Positions 1-5,808 of a stretch of DNA of 5,808 nucleotides are shown piece by piece (position 1 is the stretch's first letter; every line of letters begins with the position of its first letter). Below the pieces are notes generated by a model. The model did no database searches and had not been told where the DNA came from. It was given only the letters and a program-made list of their open reading frames with translations. Source of the stretch: Robiginitomaculum sp. Lineage in GTDB: Bacteria > Pseudomonadota > Alphaproteobacteria > Caulobacterales > Maricaulaceae. The stretch is from the NCBI GenBank assembly GCA_016765255.1, contig JAESQI010000171.1, positions 1-5,808 of the forward strand, given 5' to 3'. A program made the position numbers and the translations under genes.

Positions 1-448
1 CAAGCGTGTCATAGGTTTCTGCCATACCCCGCATCGCCCCTTCGCCAATTCTTTCTATGGGGGCGTACCAAGGTTTAGAAGGTGGAGGCGCCATACCTTT
101 AGAGGCTTGAGCCGCTGCGTACATCAAACCCTTTTGGCTTTCCTTGGCATTGCGAACACTCCACAGACGGCAAAACCCGTCATGACAGCCAATGGCACGC
201 GTTAAAACAAAGGCCCCTGCCGTGTCTATACGTTCCAAATTTGAAAAATCAAAAATAACCCGAGTGAAAGAACTAGCGTCATCTCCCTTCGCATATCCAT
301 AGCCAAGAGCATTTAAATCAGCTTTCAATGCTTCATCTATCTCTTTTACTGTCGATAAATTCCACCGCCCGCAGGCCTTAACGACCAGCTGGTTTTCCTC
401 ATCTTCCAGACGATATGCATCCATGCTATTGTGTAGACTTGCACCCAT
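1..448 (-). CDS. STAS-domain MlaE-family lipid ABC transporter permease (3' end missing)
   Basis: An open frame on the minus strand begins at ATG 448 and has no stop down to position 1, giving 149 visible residues. Residues 17-110 read as a STAS domain: a beta-rich start (QLVVKACGRW), then VIFDFSNLERIDTAGAF, whose DTAGA motif (75-79) is the usual STAS loop. A Pro-rich linker near 120-130 is followed by IERIGEGAMRGMAETYDTL, which matches the start of the MlaE permease domain, where an amphipathic segment precedes the first membrane helix. In the family this permease works with an MlaF ATPase and an MlaD substrate-binding protein to move phospholipid between the inner and outer membranes. The permease domain itself lies mostly outside the window. 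ATG 448 is chosen because an in-frame TAG lies at 469-467; TTG 463 and ATG 424 are alternatives. A stand-alone STAS regulator is less likely because of the downstream MlaE-like segment. Confidence 0.75.
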   Translation of the reverse strand, partial: MGASLHNSMDAYRLEDEENQLVVKACGRWNLSTVKEIDEALKADLNALGYGYAKGDDASSFTRVIFDFSNLERIDTAGAFVLTRAIGCHDGFCRLWSVRNAKESQKGLMYAAAQASKGMAPPPSKPWYAPIERIGEGAMRGMAETYDTL

Positions 449-463
449 GACCGTAACGTGCAA
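439..463 (-). repeat. 6-bp inverted repeat around the permease start codon
   Basis: TTGCAC (439-444) and GTGCAA (458-463) are perfect inverted arms separated by 13 bp, with the ATG at 448-446 inside the interval. On the permease mRNA this would make a 6-bp stem whose loop contains the start codon. As DNA it could be a short operator in the divergent gap. The arms are short enough to be chance, and no clear sigma70 promoter was found for either divergent gene. Confidence 0.35.
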
Positions 464-486
464 ATCCTAGAGCCTCACGTCAAGGG

Positions 487-492
487 AAAGGA
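487..492 (+). promoter_or_regulatory. Ribosome binding site supporting the TTG start at 499
   Basis: AAAGGA lies six bases before TTG 499. An in-frame TGA at 493-495 rules out any start further upstream, so TTG 499 is the first possible initiation codon. The nearby ATG at 492 is in another frame and reads only 17 codons to a stop. Confidence 0.65.
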
Positions 493-498
493 TGAAAA

Positions 499-1485
499 TT
501 GTATCAATTAAATGTGACAGCGAAAACATGGCCCACAGTTGGTAGCTTTAGAACTGCACATGGCAGTGTCGATGAAATTCACGTTGTTAACGTCAGTATC
601 AAGGCGGGAAATGGTATTGGGCGCGGAGAATGCCGCCCCTACCCACGCTATAACGAAACGTCGGCCTCCGTCGTAAAGCAAATTGAAAGCATAAGACCCC
701 ACATAGAATCTGGGCTTAACCTTGCAAATTTACAATCATTACTCCCTGCGGGAGCCGCTCGAAATGCCGTTGATTGCGCGCTATGGGATTTGAAAGCTAA
801 ATTATCAAAAAAACCGATATGGGAAATTCTAGGCGTTCCTACACCGCGACCTCGGATTACAGCTTATACATTGTCTATCGATAGCCCTGCAAAAATGGCC
901 AAGGCAGCCTTAGCCGCAAAAAAATACCCAATCCTAAAATTAAAAATTAATGGTCTGGATGGCCTACCTGCTTGCTTAGCTGTTTTGAATGCTCGGCCTG
1001 AAGTGCAACTCATTATTGATGCCAACGAGTCTCTTACCGCTCGTGAACTGGTTATAATGAGACAAAAACTAGCCCATTTACCCGTCCTGCTCATTGAACA
1101 GCCCTTAAATGCCGAAGCCTTTGATCAAATTGAAAATTTGCCCGACGCCCTACCTATCTTATGTGCAGATGAAAGCTTACACACGCGCTATGACCTATCC
1201 GCACTTTGGCAAGCAGGATACCGTGCCGTGAATGTAAAATTGGATAAATGCGGCGGGCTCAGTGAAGCCCTTCACCTGATGAAAACGGCGCGCTCCATGG
1301 GATTCGTCATTATGTCGGGCTGTATGGTATCCACATCCTTAGCTATGGCACCGATGATGGTGCTCGAAAGTTTTGCCGATTATATAGACTTGGACGGGCC
1401 TTTATTACTCGCCAAGGACATCAAAAATGGATTGAAATATTCAAGCGAATTCATTTACCCGCCACAAAACACTTTGTGGGGGTAA
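499..1485 (+). CDS. Dipeptide epimerase / N-acyl-amino-acid racemase (AEE or DgcA type, enolase superfamily)
   Basis: This complete 328-residue protein has the normal length of the muconate-lactonizing subgroup of the enolase superfamily. The N-terminal capping domain covers about 1-115 and includes GRGECRPYPRYNETSASV (41-58), typical of dipeptide epimerases. The TIM-barrel residues are all present: the KxK pair K147/K149, metal ligands D174 (IDANE), E200 (IEQP) and D224 (CADES), and the second general base K247 (NVKLDKCGG). The DLD at 297-299 (DLDGPLLL) is the DxD motif that binds the substrate ammonium group in L-Ala-D/L-Glu epimerases. The expected reaction is 1,1-proton transfer at an amino-acid alpha carbon, for example L-Ala-D-Glu to L-Ala-L-Glu in murein peptide recycling. 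Close alphaproteobacterial relatives are often named DgcA, an N-acetyl-D-Glu racemase, but its usual DgcN partner is not in the window, so the substrate stays open. The protein is cytosolic with no signal peptide. It starts at TTG and ends 2 bp from the convergent lipoprotein gene. Confidence 0.9.
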   Translation: MYQLNVTAKTWPTVGSFRTAHGSVDEIHVVNVSIKAGNGIGRGECRPYPRYNETSASVVKQIESIRPHIESGLNLANLQSLLPAGAARNAVDCALWDLKAKLSKKPIWEILGVPTPRPRITAYTLSIDSPAKMAKAALAAKKYPILKLKINGLDGLPACLAVLNARPEVQLIIDANESLTARELVIMRQKLAHLPVLLIEQPLNAEAFDQIENLPDALPILCADESLHTRYDLSALWQAGYRAVNVKLDKCGGLSEALHLMKTARSMGFVIMSGCMVSTSLAMAPMMVLESFADYIDLDGPLLLAKDIKNGLKYSSEFIYPPQNTLWG

Positions 1486-1490
1486 TTTTA
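1455..1490 (+). terminator. Intrinsic terminator at the convergent junction, overlapping the epimerase stop
   Basis: A 13-bp stem forms between 1455-1460 plus 1462-1468 and 1473-1485, with one bulged G (1461) and a four-base ACAC loop. It is followed on the plus strand by TTTTA (1486-1490). The 3' arm contains the TAA stop of the epimerase, and the T run extends into the stop codon of the lipoprotein gene. On the minus strand the same hairpin begins 2 bases after the lipoprotein stop but lacks a good U tract, so it may serve there as a 3'-end stabilising hairpin or weak terminator. Confidence 0.7.
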
Positions 1491-2108
1491 AGACCTAATA
1501 CGGTTTGATTTACTGGCAATCTGCCCGCGTGTTCGGTCACCATAAGCATCCGTGACTTTTTTCAATTTTCCAATCGAGATTTTCAGTTCTTCAAGTTCTT
1601 CTTGGTTTTTAGAATTCGCAGTCAAAATAATTATTTTTCCAAACTTGGTTTCCGCTTCTTTCGCAGACAGTAAAGCTGCCTCAAGCATAGACAACTCTTT
1701 GTCAAGTTCACTGAACTCATCTGCCGTTGTCAAAAATATCTCCGCAGCTTTCGTTGTTTGCGCAATATGATTTTTTGCCAAATTTATATCTGCTGATAAT
1801 TGCCGTGAGCCCATATTTTTCACAGTTTCAATATCGTTTTCAATGTTATTTACTTTGCCATTTAGCAAAACACTGGCTGCCGTTTGTGTCGGGTTTGCTG
1901 CACTATCTTTGCACCACCCTTTGCTAACAAACAATGCCGCCATGCTCCTTGATGCTTTTTCAACTACATTTTGCACAGCCGCCAAGGGTTTTGTTTGTCT
2001 GGATTTTTCCAATGAAACTTGAGATAAATCCACAGTCGTACAGGCGCTAAGCATACAAATGCCAAGCAAAGGTATTAGTATCATACGATCCAAAAAACGT
2101 AATTTCAT
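1488..2108 (-). CDS. Putative outer-membrane lipoprotein with coiled coil, function unknown
   Basis: I do not recognise this 206-residue protein. It starts with a lipoprotein signal peptide: a basic n-region (MKLRFLDR), a hydrophobic core (ILIPLLGICML) and a lipobox LSAC with C23 as the lipidated cysteine. Residue 24 is Thr, not Asp, so outer-membrane sorting is the default guess for a Gram-negative. Residues about 86-188 are charged and helical with heptad-like spacing of Leu and Ile, for example ELDKELSMLEAALLSAKEAE and EELEELKISIGKLKK, suggesting a periplasmic coiled coil. The only cysteine in the mature protein apart from C23 is C66 (GWCKD), and the tail is basic (TRGQIASKSNRIRS). ATG 2108 has an AGGG about 13 bases upstream, a rather long gap. 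ATG 2084 (residue 9) has GGA four bases upstream but would lose the basic n-region. The gene stands alone after the intergenic repeats and converges on the epimerase. Confidence 0.75.
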   Translation of the reverse strand: MKLRFLDRMILIPLLGICMLSACTTVDLSQVSLEKSRQTKPLAAVQNVVEKASRSMAALFVSKGWCKDSAANPTQTAASVLLNGKVNNIENDIETVKNMGSRQLSADINLAKNHIAQTTKAAEIFLTTADEFSELDKELSMLEAALLSAKEAETKFGKIIILTANSKNQEELEELKISIGKLKKVTDAYGDRTRGQIASKSNRIRS

Positions 2109-2136
2109 TATGTTAGATTATCCCTAGTCATCATTT

Positions 2137-2155
2137 GCTCTTATGCCTTAAGAGC
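2137..2155. repeat. 19-bp inverted repeat with GCTCTTA arms, operator-like or leader hairpin
   Basis: GCTCTTA (2137-2143) and TAAGAGC (2149-2155) are perfect 7-bp inverted arms around a 5-bp centre. The element lies 29 bp upstream of the lipoprotein ATG and over the -35 position of the only plausible minus-strand -10 (GATAAT, 2117-2122). It could be a transcription-factor site, or a hairpin in the leader if transcription starts further upstream. No U tract follows on either strand, so it is not an intrinsic terminator. Confidence 0.5.
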
Positions 2156-2227
2156 GTCGTAGTCATAAATGCAATTAGCGCATCATCCTCTATAATCGGT
2201 TAATATGTGAGGACTGCTCTTAAGGCA
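2144..2227. repeat. Long-range 12-bp perfect inverted repeat enclosing 60 bp
   Basis: TGCCTTAAGAGC (2144-2155) is exactly inverted at 2216-2227 (GCTCTTAAGGCA). A further four pairs, AGTC (2161-2164) with GACT (2212-2215), stack inside if five bases (2156-2160) are bulged, giving 16 bp in all. Within the enclosed part, TCCTC (2186-2190) could also pair with GAGGA (2209-2213), competing with the inner four pairs. The right arm repeats the GCTCTTA half-site of the adjacent 19-bp element, so the left arm has two alternative partners. The spacing between the two 12-mers is 72 bp, close to seven helical turns. Confidence 0.6.
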
Positions 2228-2323
2228 AGTTCAAGTTTCACAAATTACTATAATTTAAGTTTTGCGGGTTTTCGCTTTGCCCCAGACATATGCGGTAATC
2301 AGGAAGATTGTTTACATCCCAAC

Positions 2324-3955
2324 TCAGCCTGAAAAATACTTCCCATAAAACCCAAACAACAGCACAACAGCAACAAATAGAGGTGCAACATACCGCACAA
2401 GGAAAAACATAATTTTTACATAAAATGCTACGCGGTAACCTTCACTTGCTTGCTGATAGTCCTCACATAACCAAGCCCAAGTCAAAAATGCCGCTATAGC
2501 AATGACAGATACAAAGAACTTTATGCCGCCAGGGTTTTGAGAAATAACGATGTTCAGGACGAGTAACATTGCCAATAAAACAACCACAAGGCCCTGAAAA
2601 GAAAGCATTGCCATTGGCGGTTTGCGATCTTTACGCATTGGCTTATCAAGCTTAGTCACAGCATCGCCAAGCTCTGTATATAGAATTTTCCGCTTAAGCC
2701 GCCACCCAACTAGTAAGACAACAAGTAGGCCCGAGAGAGGCAACATTATGGTGCCAGTAATGCCTTGATCGATTAAATCCATGAATGCCAAGCTTTTCAC
2801 AGACGCAAGCCCTACCAACCACATAAGACCCCCAACTGTTAATGCAGCTGTATAGCGTGACATATTAAATCTTTCAATCACCCACGCAACGGCAGGCTCG
2901 AGCAGTGAAACCGAAGAGGTTACAGCCGCAAATATCGCCAAGAAGAAGAAGGCAGCGCCAATTAAAGGTGCATTTGACAGTGCAACAGGTAGCGTTTCAA
3001 AAAAGAGTCCCGCACCGGATTTTACGTCGAGCCCATGAGCAAAAACGATGGGGAAAATTGCCAAGCCTGCAATGAGAGCAACGCTCGTATCAGTTAATCC
3101 AATAATGAGAGCTGATTTAGGTATACTGATATCTTTAGGAAGGTAGGAACCATATGTAATCATGATCGCGCTACCAAGGCCAATCGAGAAAAAGGCTTGC
3201 CCAAGCGCACGCGACGCAATTTCGGGCGTTATTTTGCTGGCATCAGGCGTAAATAAGAACTTGATAGCCTCCCATGCGCCGTTTGAAGATTTGCCGTCAA
3301 CCGCTAAGACTTTAGTGGAATACCCAATACTTAAGCTATAAATTGCCAAAGCGATTAACAGAACAAAAAACATTGGCATCAATACTTTCGCCGCTAATTC
3401 AATACCTTTATTAACGCCCCTCGCTACAAGGAATGTAGTTAGTAACGCGAAAGCTGTGAAATAAAGGAGGACATCATTCGTAAAAAAGCCTTTGAGCCCT
3501 TTTGGCGTTGTAATCATATCCCCGAATTGACTTGAAATTTGTTCAGCCGTTTGTCCGTCAAAACTACCAAATAGGAATTTTGGTATATACATCATGACCC
3601 AAGCCGCAACGACGCAATAAAAACTTACAATTAGAAAAGAAGCAATCATCCCCACCCATGCCAGCGAGTTCCAACCGCGCGAAATATGGGATCTATCCGC
3701 CACATCATTTACGCTTCTAATTGCGCTCGATGCATTTCCAGAACGGCCAATAATAAATTCGCTCATTAGAACGGGAATACCAATGAGAAGCACACATGCC
3801 AGATAGACCAAAATAAAGGCACCGCCGCCATTTCGCCCAGCCTCTGCGGAAAACCGCCAGAGATTGCCCAACCCGACTGACGAGCCAACTGCAGCCATAA
3901 TGAATGCAAAACGCGACGACCATTGTGGACTAGATTGTGAAGCTACACCTGCCAT
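2324..3955 (-). CDS. Neurotransmitter:sodium symporter (NSS/SNF) family transporter
   Basis: This 543-residue inner-membrane protein belongs to the LeuT/MhsT family, which couples Na+ entry to uptake of amino acids or related amines. TM1 contains the broken-helix signature GSSVGLGNLWRF (24-35), followed by NGGGAF (42-47) and GIPVLMSEFIIGR (59-71). TM6 carries GQAFFSIGLGSA (252-263) and TM8 carries AAVTSSVSLLEP (343-354). By alignment from memory to LeuT, the Na2 ligands are G24, V27, A343, T346 and S347, and Na1 residue N27 is N31. In TM7, D289 takes the place of LeuT N286; an acidic TM7 residue is thought to replace chloride in chloride-independent bacterial members. About 11-12 membrane segments are visible, with a charged linker near 420-447. 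ATG 3955 has GGGG five bases upstream, and a promoter lies at 3989-4017. The substrate cannot be read from sequence. It is probably transcribed separately from rodA. Confidence 0.93.
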   Translation of the reverse strand: MAGVASQSSPQWSSRFAFIMAAVGSSVGLGNLWRFSAEAGRNGGGAFILVYLACVLLIGIPVLMSEFIIGRSGNASSAIRSVNDVADRSHISRGWNSLAWVGMIASFLIVSFYCVVAAWVMMYIPKFLFGSFDGQTAEQISSQFGDMITTPKGLKGFFTNDVLLYFTAFALLTTFLVARGVNKGIELAAKVLMPMFFVLLIALAIYSLSIGYSTKVLAVDGKSSNGAWEAIKFLFTPDASKITPEIASRALGQAFFSIGLGSAIMITYGSYLPKDISIPKSALIIGLTDTSVALIAGLAIFPIVFAHGLDVKSGAGLFFETLPVALSNAPLIGAAFFFLAIFAAVTSSVSLLEPAVAWVIERFNMSRYTAALTVGGLMWLVGLASVKSLAFMDLIDQGITGTIMLPLSGLLVVLLVGWRLKRKILYTELGDAVTKLDKPMRKDRKPPMAMLSFQGLVVVLLAMLLVLNIVISQNPGGIKFFVSVIAIAAFLTWAWLCEDYQQASEGYRVAFYVKIMFFLVRYVAPLFVAVVLLFGFYGKYFSG

Positions 3956-3988
3956 AAATTCCCCGATACTCTGTTTTAAGTATTTATT

Positions 3989-4017
3989 ATTATTTGCATT
4001 CTTTTACGTGGTTTCAA
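3989..4017 (-). promoter_or_regulatory. Sigma70-like promoter of the NSS transporter gene
   Basis: On the minus strand TTGAAA (4017-4012) and AATAAT (3994-3989) are each one mismatch from consensus and are separated by exactly 17 bp. Transcription would start near 3982, leaving a leader of about 27 bases before ATG 3955 that contains the GGGG ribosome binding site. An imperfect inverted repeat CGTGGTTTCAAACACG (4007-4022) covers the -35 box and could be an operator. Confidence 0.6.
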
Positions 4018-4081
4018 ACACGAGGTAAACACATAATTCACTTTCACGGTGAGACCTAGAGTGAGGCCAACAGCAAAGCCG

Positions 4082-5218
4082 CTATAACAACAAGCCCGAG
4101 CCACGTGGCAATTCTGTATCATTATGCAAATACGCAGAAAACATGAGGCCAAACCCTGCTAAGACGGTCATGACTACTGTCCCGCCATAAGAAACGAGGG
4201 GCAATGGTACGCCAACAACGGGGGCCAGTCCCATAACCATAGCCAAGTTAATAAATATATAGAGAGCAAATGTTGTGGCTAAGCCCAATATGAGTAATCT
4301 CGAAAAAATGGAACGTATCTGCATTGCCAACCAAAAGCACAATGCAATAATAACGAGATATAACCCCATCAGTCCCAGCCCGCCTAATAAACCGAATTCT
4401 TCACCAATTACTGTGAAAATAAAATCTGTTCTGTTCTCTGGTACATATTTTAAACTCGCCTGCGTACCTTGCATAAACCCCTTGCCGCTAAGCCCCCCAC
4501 TGCCAAGAGCAATTTTTGACTGGATAATATGGTAACTCGCCCCCGTGGGGTCGCGTTCTGGGTTTAAAAACGTCAACAACCTCTCGCGCTGATAATCTTT
4601 CAAGCCATACCTAATAAACAATGGAATAGAAATAATAGCGAGGACGACTGAGCTAATAATAACTTTCCACCTCACGCCTGCCAAGAAGATCATGATAACA
4701 CCAGTCGCTAAAATCAATAATGACGTCCCCAAATCAGGTTGCTTTAAAATTAGAACAATAGGAGCAAAAATAATAAATACTGCACCCAATATACCAACAG
4801 GATCAGAAACTCGGCGGGCTGGTAAATCATGGTAAAACCTTGCAAGGGCTAATACAATTGCCATTTTCATCAACTCAGATGGTTGCACACGGGTCAGTCC
4901 TAAATCGAGCCATCTTTGCGACCCATTTACCGTTACACCAAAAATCTCCACACCCAATAGGAGCATCAATGCTACTATATATGCAGGGTATGCCAATGAA
5001 AACCACACCCGTATATTTACAAGTGCAATCACCAACATCATGCCCATACCAATGACAAGGCGCGTGAAATGTTGTTTTGCGCCTAGATTCCACTGCCCCC
5101 CCGTAGCAGAATAAATCATCAAAACGCCGAGGCAACCCACGATGAAAATCAATACGGGCAGCACCCAATTCAAGTCGTACAATTTATTTTTTATGTCAGT
5201 AAAATTTGTAGCCACCAT
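4082..5218 (-). CDS. rodA: RodA, SEDS-family peptidoglycan glycosyltransferase of the elongasome
   Basis: This complete 378-residue polytopic inner-membrane protein matches RodA in length and motifs. Family signatures in order are GSQRWLDLG (99-107), QPSELMK (112-118), KQPDLGTSL (159-167), ENRTDFIFTVIGEEFG (261-276) and APVVGVPLPLVSYGGT (332-347). D265 in NRTDFIF corresponds to the conserved aspartate essential for lipid II polymerisation in characterised RodA proteins. The protein polymerises glycan strands from lipid II while its partner PBP2 cross-links them, which drives side-wall growth in rod-shaped cells. The start at ATG 5218 is fixed by the upstream gene: the mrdA stop TAA and this ATG share one base (TAATG), the classic translational-coupling arrangement. 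FtsW is the paralogue to exclude; pairing with PBP2 rather than the mur cluster favours RodA. No clear terminator follows the TAG at 4084-4082. Confidence 0.95.
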   Translation of the reverse strand: MVATNFTDIKNKLYDLNWVLPVLIFIVGCLGVLMIYSATGGQWNLGAKQHFTRLVIGMGMMLVIALVNIRVWFSLAYPAYIVALMLLLGVEIFGVTVNGSQRWLDLGLTRVQPSELMKMAIVLALARFYHDLPARRVSDPVGILGAVFIIFAPIVLILKQPDLGTSLLILATGVIMIFLAGVRWKVIISSVVLAIISIPLFIRYGLKDYQRERLLTFLNPERDPTGASYHIIQSKIALGSGGLSGKGFMQGTQASLKYVPENRTDFIFTVIGEEFGLLGGLGLMGLYLVIIALCFWLAMQIRSIFSRLLILGLATTFALYIFINLAMVMGLAPVVGVPLPLVSYGGTVVMTVLAGFGLMFSAYLHNDTELPRGSGLLL

Positions 5219-5808
5219 TATATTGCACTCTCAATACCATCATCTTTGAGTGCTTTACTCATGGTGGCTCTAAATATCTTCAGGGCAATTCCAGCTCCTG
5301 ACCCCCCGTGTTCCACAAGGACTGCTGCGGCAAACCGGGGGTTGTTATAGGGAGCATACCCAACAAAAATTGAATGATCACGAAGTTTCCACGGTAAGTC
5401 TTTATTTTTTTGAACACCAGACAATCGCTCTGCAGCAGATATTCCGCGTACCTGCCCTGTCCCAGTTTTACCTGCCATTTCCATACCTAATATGCCCAAA
5501 CCATTCGGTTTATAAGCCGTACCTCCTGGCACTTCGCACACCGACCGCATAGCGTTTTGAATGAAGGCCATATCTTGAGGGTCAATATCCAGTGGAGTAG
5601 ATTGTTCAAGGTTTTGCCCAATGATAAGCGTTGGCCGAACAGCCGTTTTTCCATTGGCAATCCGCGCCGCCATCACGGCGAGTTGCAATGGAGATGCCAA
5701 CACAAACCCTTGCCCAATACCGGCATTAAATGTATCGCCCACCTGCCAGCGTTGTCCGCGCACGGCTCGTTTCCAATCTGTTGTTGGAATCAAACCTGCC
5801 CGTTCCCC
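5218..5808 (-). CDS. mrdA: Penicillin-binding protein 2 (elongasome transpeptidase), C-terminal part
   Basis: The frame is open to the right edge, so the real start lies outside the window; 196 C-terminal residues are visible. The region begins GERAGLIPTTDWK, the segment after the active-site serine motifs in PBP2. It continues with WQVGDTFNAGIGQGF, the KTGT motif (visible residues 114-117, bases 5469-5458) that closes the transpeptidase active site, and LRDHSIFVGYAPYNNPRFA and EHGGSGAG near the end. SxxK and SxN must lie upstream, off the window. The protein is a class B PBP anchored by one N-terminal helix, which makes D-Ala-to-diaminopimelate cross-links in new side-wall peptidoglycan and activates RodA. 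The four-residue KTGT, the APYNNP stretch and the coupled rodA gene distinguish it from FtsI. The TTG at 5793 is an internal leucine codon, not a start. Confidence 0.95.
   Translation of the reverse strand, partial: GERAGLIPTTDWKRAVRGQRWQVGDTFNAGIGQGFVLASPLQLAVMAARIANGKTAVRPTLIIGQNLEQSTPLDIDPQDMAFIQNAMRSVCEVPGGTAYKPNGLGILGMEMAGKTGTGQVRGISAAERLSGVQKNKDLPWKLRDHSIFVGYAPYNNPRFAAAVLVEHGGSGAGIALKIFRATMSKALKDDGIESAI

Larger units (their letters stand above)
2109..2323. other. 215-bp intergenic region without a gene, upstream of the lipoprotein gene
   Basis: This gap separates the NSS transporter stop from the lipoprotein start, with both genes on the minus strand. I see no coding frame of note and no classic terminator with a U tract after the transporter. 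It holds the nested inverted repeats at 2137-2227. Two TATAAT hexamers occur on the plus strand (2191-2196 and 2249-2254), but neither has a convincing -35 partner. On the minus strand a GATAAT at 2117-2122 is the best -10 candidate for the lipoprotein gene; its -35 position (2140-2145, CATAAG) is poor and falls inside the repeat. Confidence 0.6.

Noticed and set aside
492..545. ATG at 492 as start of the epimerase or of a small upstream ORF
   Set aside because: It is out of frame with the epimerase and reaches a TAG after 17 codons; the AAAGGA spacing fits TTG 499.
508..1094. Minus-strand open frames of 64 and 76 residues inside the epimerase gene
   Set aside because: They are antisense to a complete enzyme gene with intact catalytic motifs and show no recognisable features.
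1552..1927. Plus-strand frames opposite the lipoprotein gene
   Set aside because: Their Ser/Phe-rich composition is what the reverse complement of a Glu/Lys/Leu coiled-coil gene gives; the minus frame has a signal peptide and lipobox.
2144..2227. Miniature transposable element with 12-bp terminal inverted repeats
   Set aside because: No target-site duplication is evident, the internal part is only 60 bp, and the arm motif recurs just outside the left end, which fits a regulatory site better.
3956..4081. Intrinsic terminator after rodA
   Set aside because: Only weak stems such as GGCCT/AGGTC with a GU pair are seen, and no U tract follows; rodA termination is left open.
4875..5168. 97-residue open frame inside rodA
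   Set aside because: It lies wholly within rodA on the same strand in another frame, has no family motif, and rodA is intact with all its signatures.
5218..5793. PBP2-like gene starting at TTG 5793
   Set aside because: The frame stays open to the window edge and the upstream codons (GERAG) continue conserved PBP2 sequence; 5793 is an internal leucine.

Overview
The window looks like an ordinary chromosomal stretch from a Gram-negative bacterium, most likely an alphaproteobacterium with fairly AT-rich DNA. The clues are an MlaE-type permease with an N-terminal STAS domain, a dipeptide-epimerase relative with the DgcA-like LLPAGAARNAVDCALWDL and C-terminal LWG signatures, an outer-membrane-type lipoprotein signal, and PBP2/RodA protein sequences that read as alphaproteobacterial. 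This placement rests on remembered family resemblance, not a search. I see no insertion sequence, phage gene, CRISPR array, tRNA or rRNA.

Layout from left to right. (1) Positions 1-448, minus strand: the 5' part of a STAS-MlaE lipid-transport permease gene that runs off the left edge. (2) Positions 499-1485, plus strand: an enolase-superfamily dipeptide epimerase / N-acyl-amino-acid racemase starting at TTG, divergent from gene 1 across a 50-bp gap. (3) Positions 1488-2108, minus strand: an unrecognised coiled-coil lipoprotein that ends 2 bp from the epimerase stop; a strong hairpin lies across this junction. (4) A 215-bp intergenic region (2109-2323) carrying an unusual set of inverted repeats. 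(5) Positions 2324-3955, minus strand: a sodium-dependent NSS/SNF-family transporter with a good sigma70-like promoter of its own. (6) Positions 4082-5218, minus strand: rodA. (7) Positions 5218-5808, minus strand: the 3' part of mrdA (PBP2), whose stop overlaps the rodA start and which runs off the right edge.

Functionally, mrdA and rodA form a translationally coupled pair encoding the transpeptidase and SEDS glycosyltransferase of the cell-elongation machinery. The epimerase acts on dipeptides or N-acylated amino acids and could recycle murein-derived L-Ala-D-Glu, while the MlaE-like permease moves lipids across the envelope. The window therefore has an envelope and peptidoglycan flavour, but only mrdA-rodA look like an operon. 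No clearly novel multi-gene system is visible. The least explained items are the repeat-bearing intergenic region at 2137-2227 and the lipoprotein it precedes.
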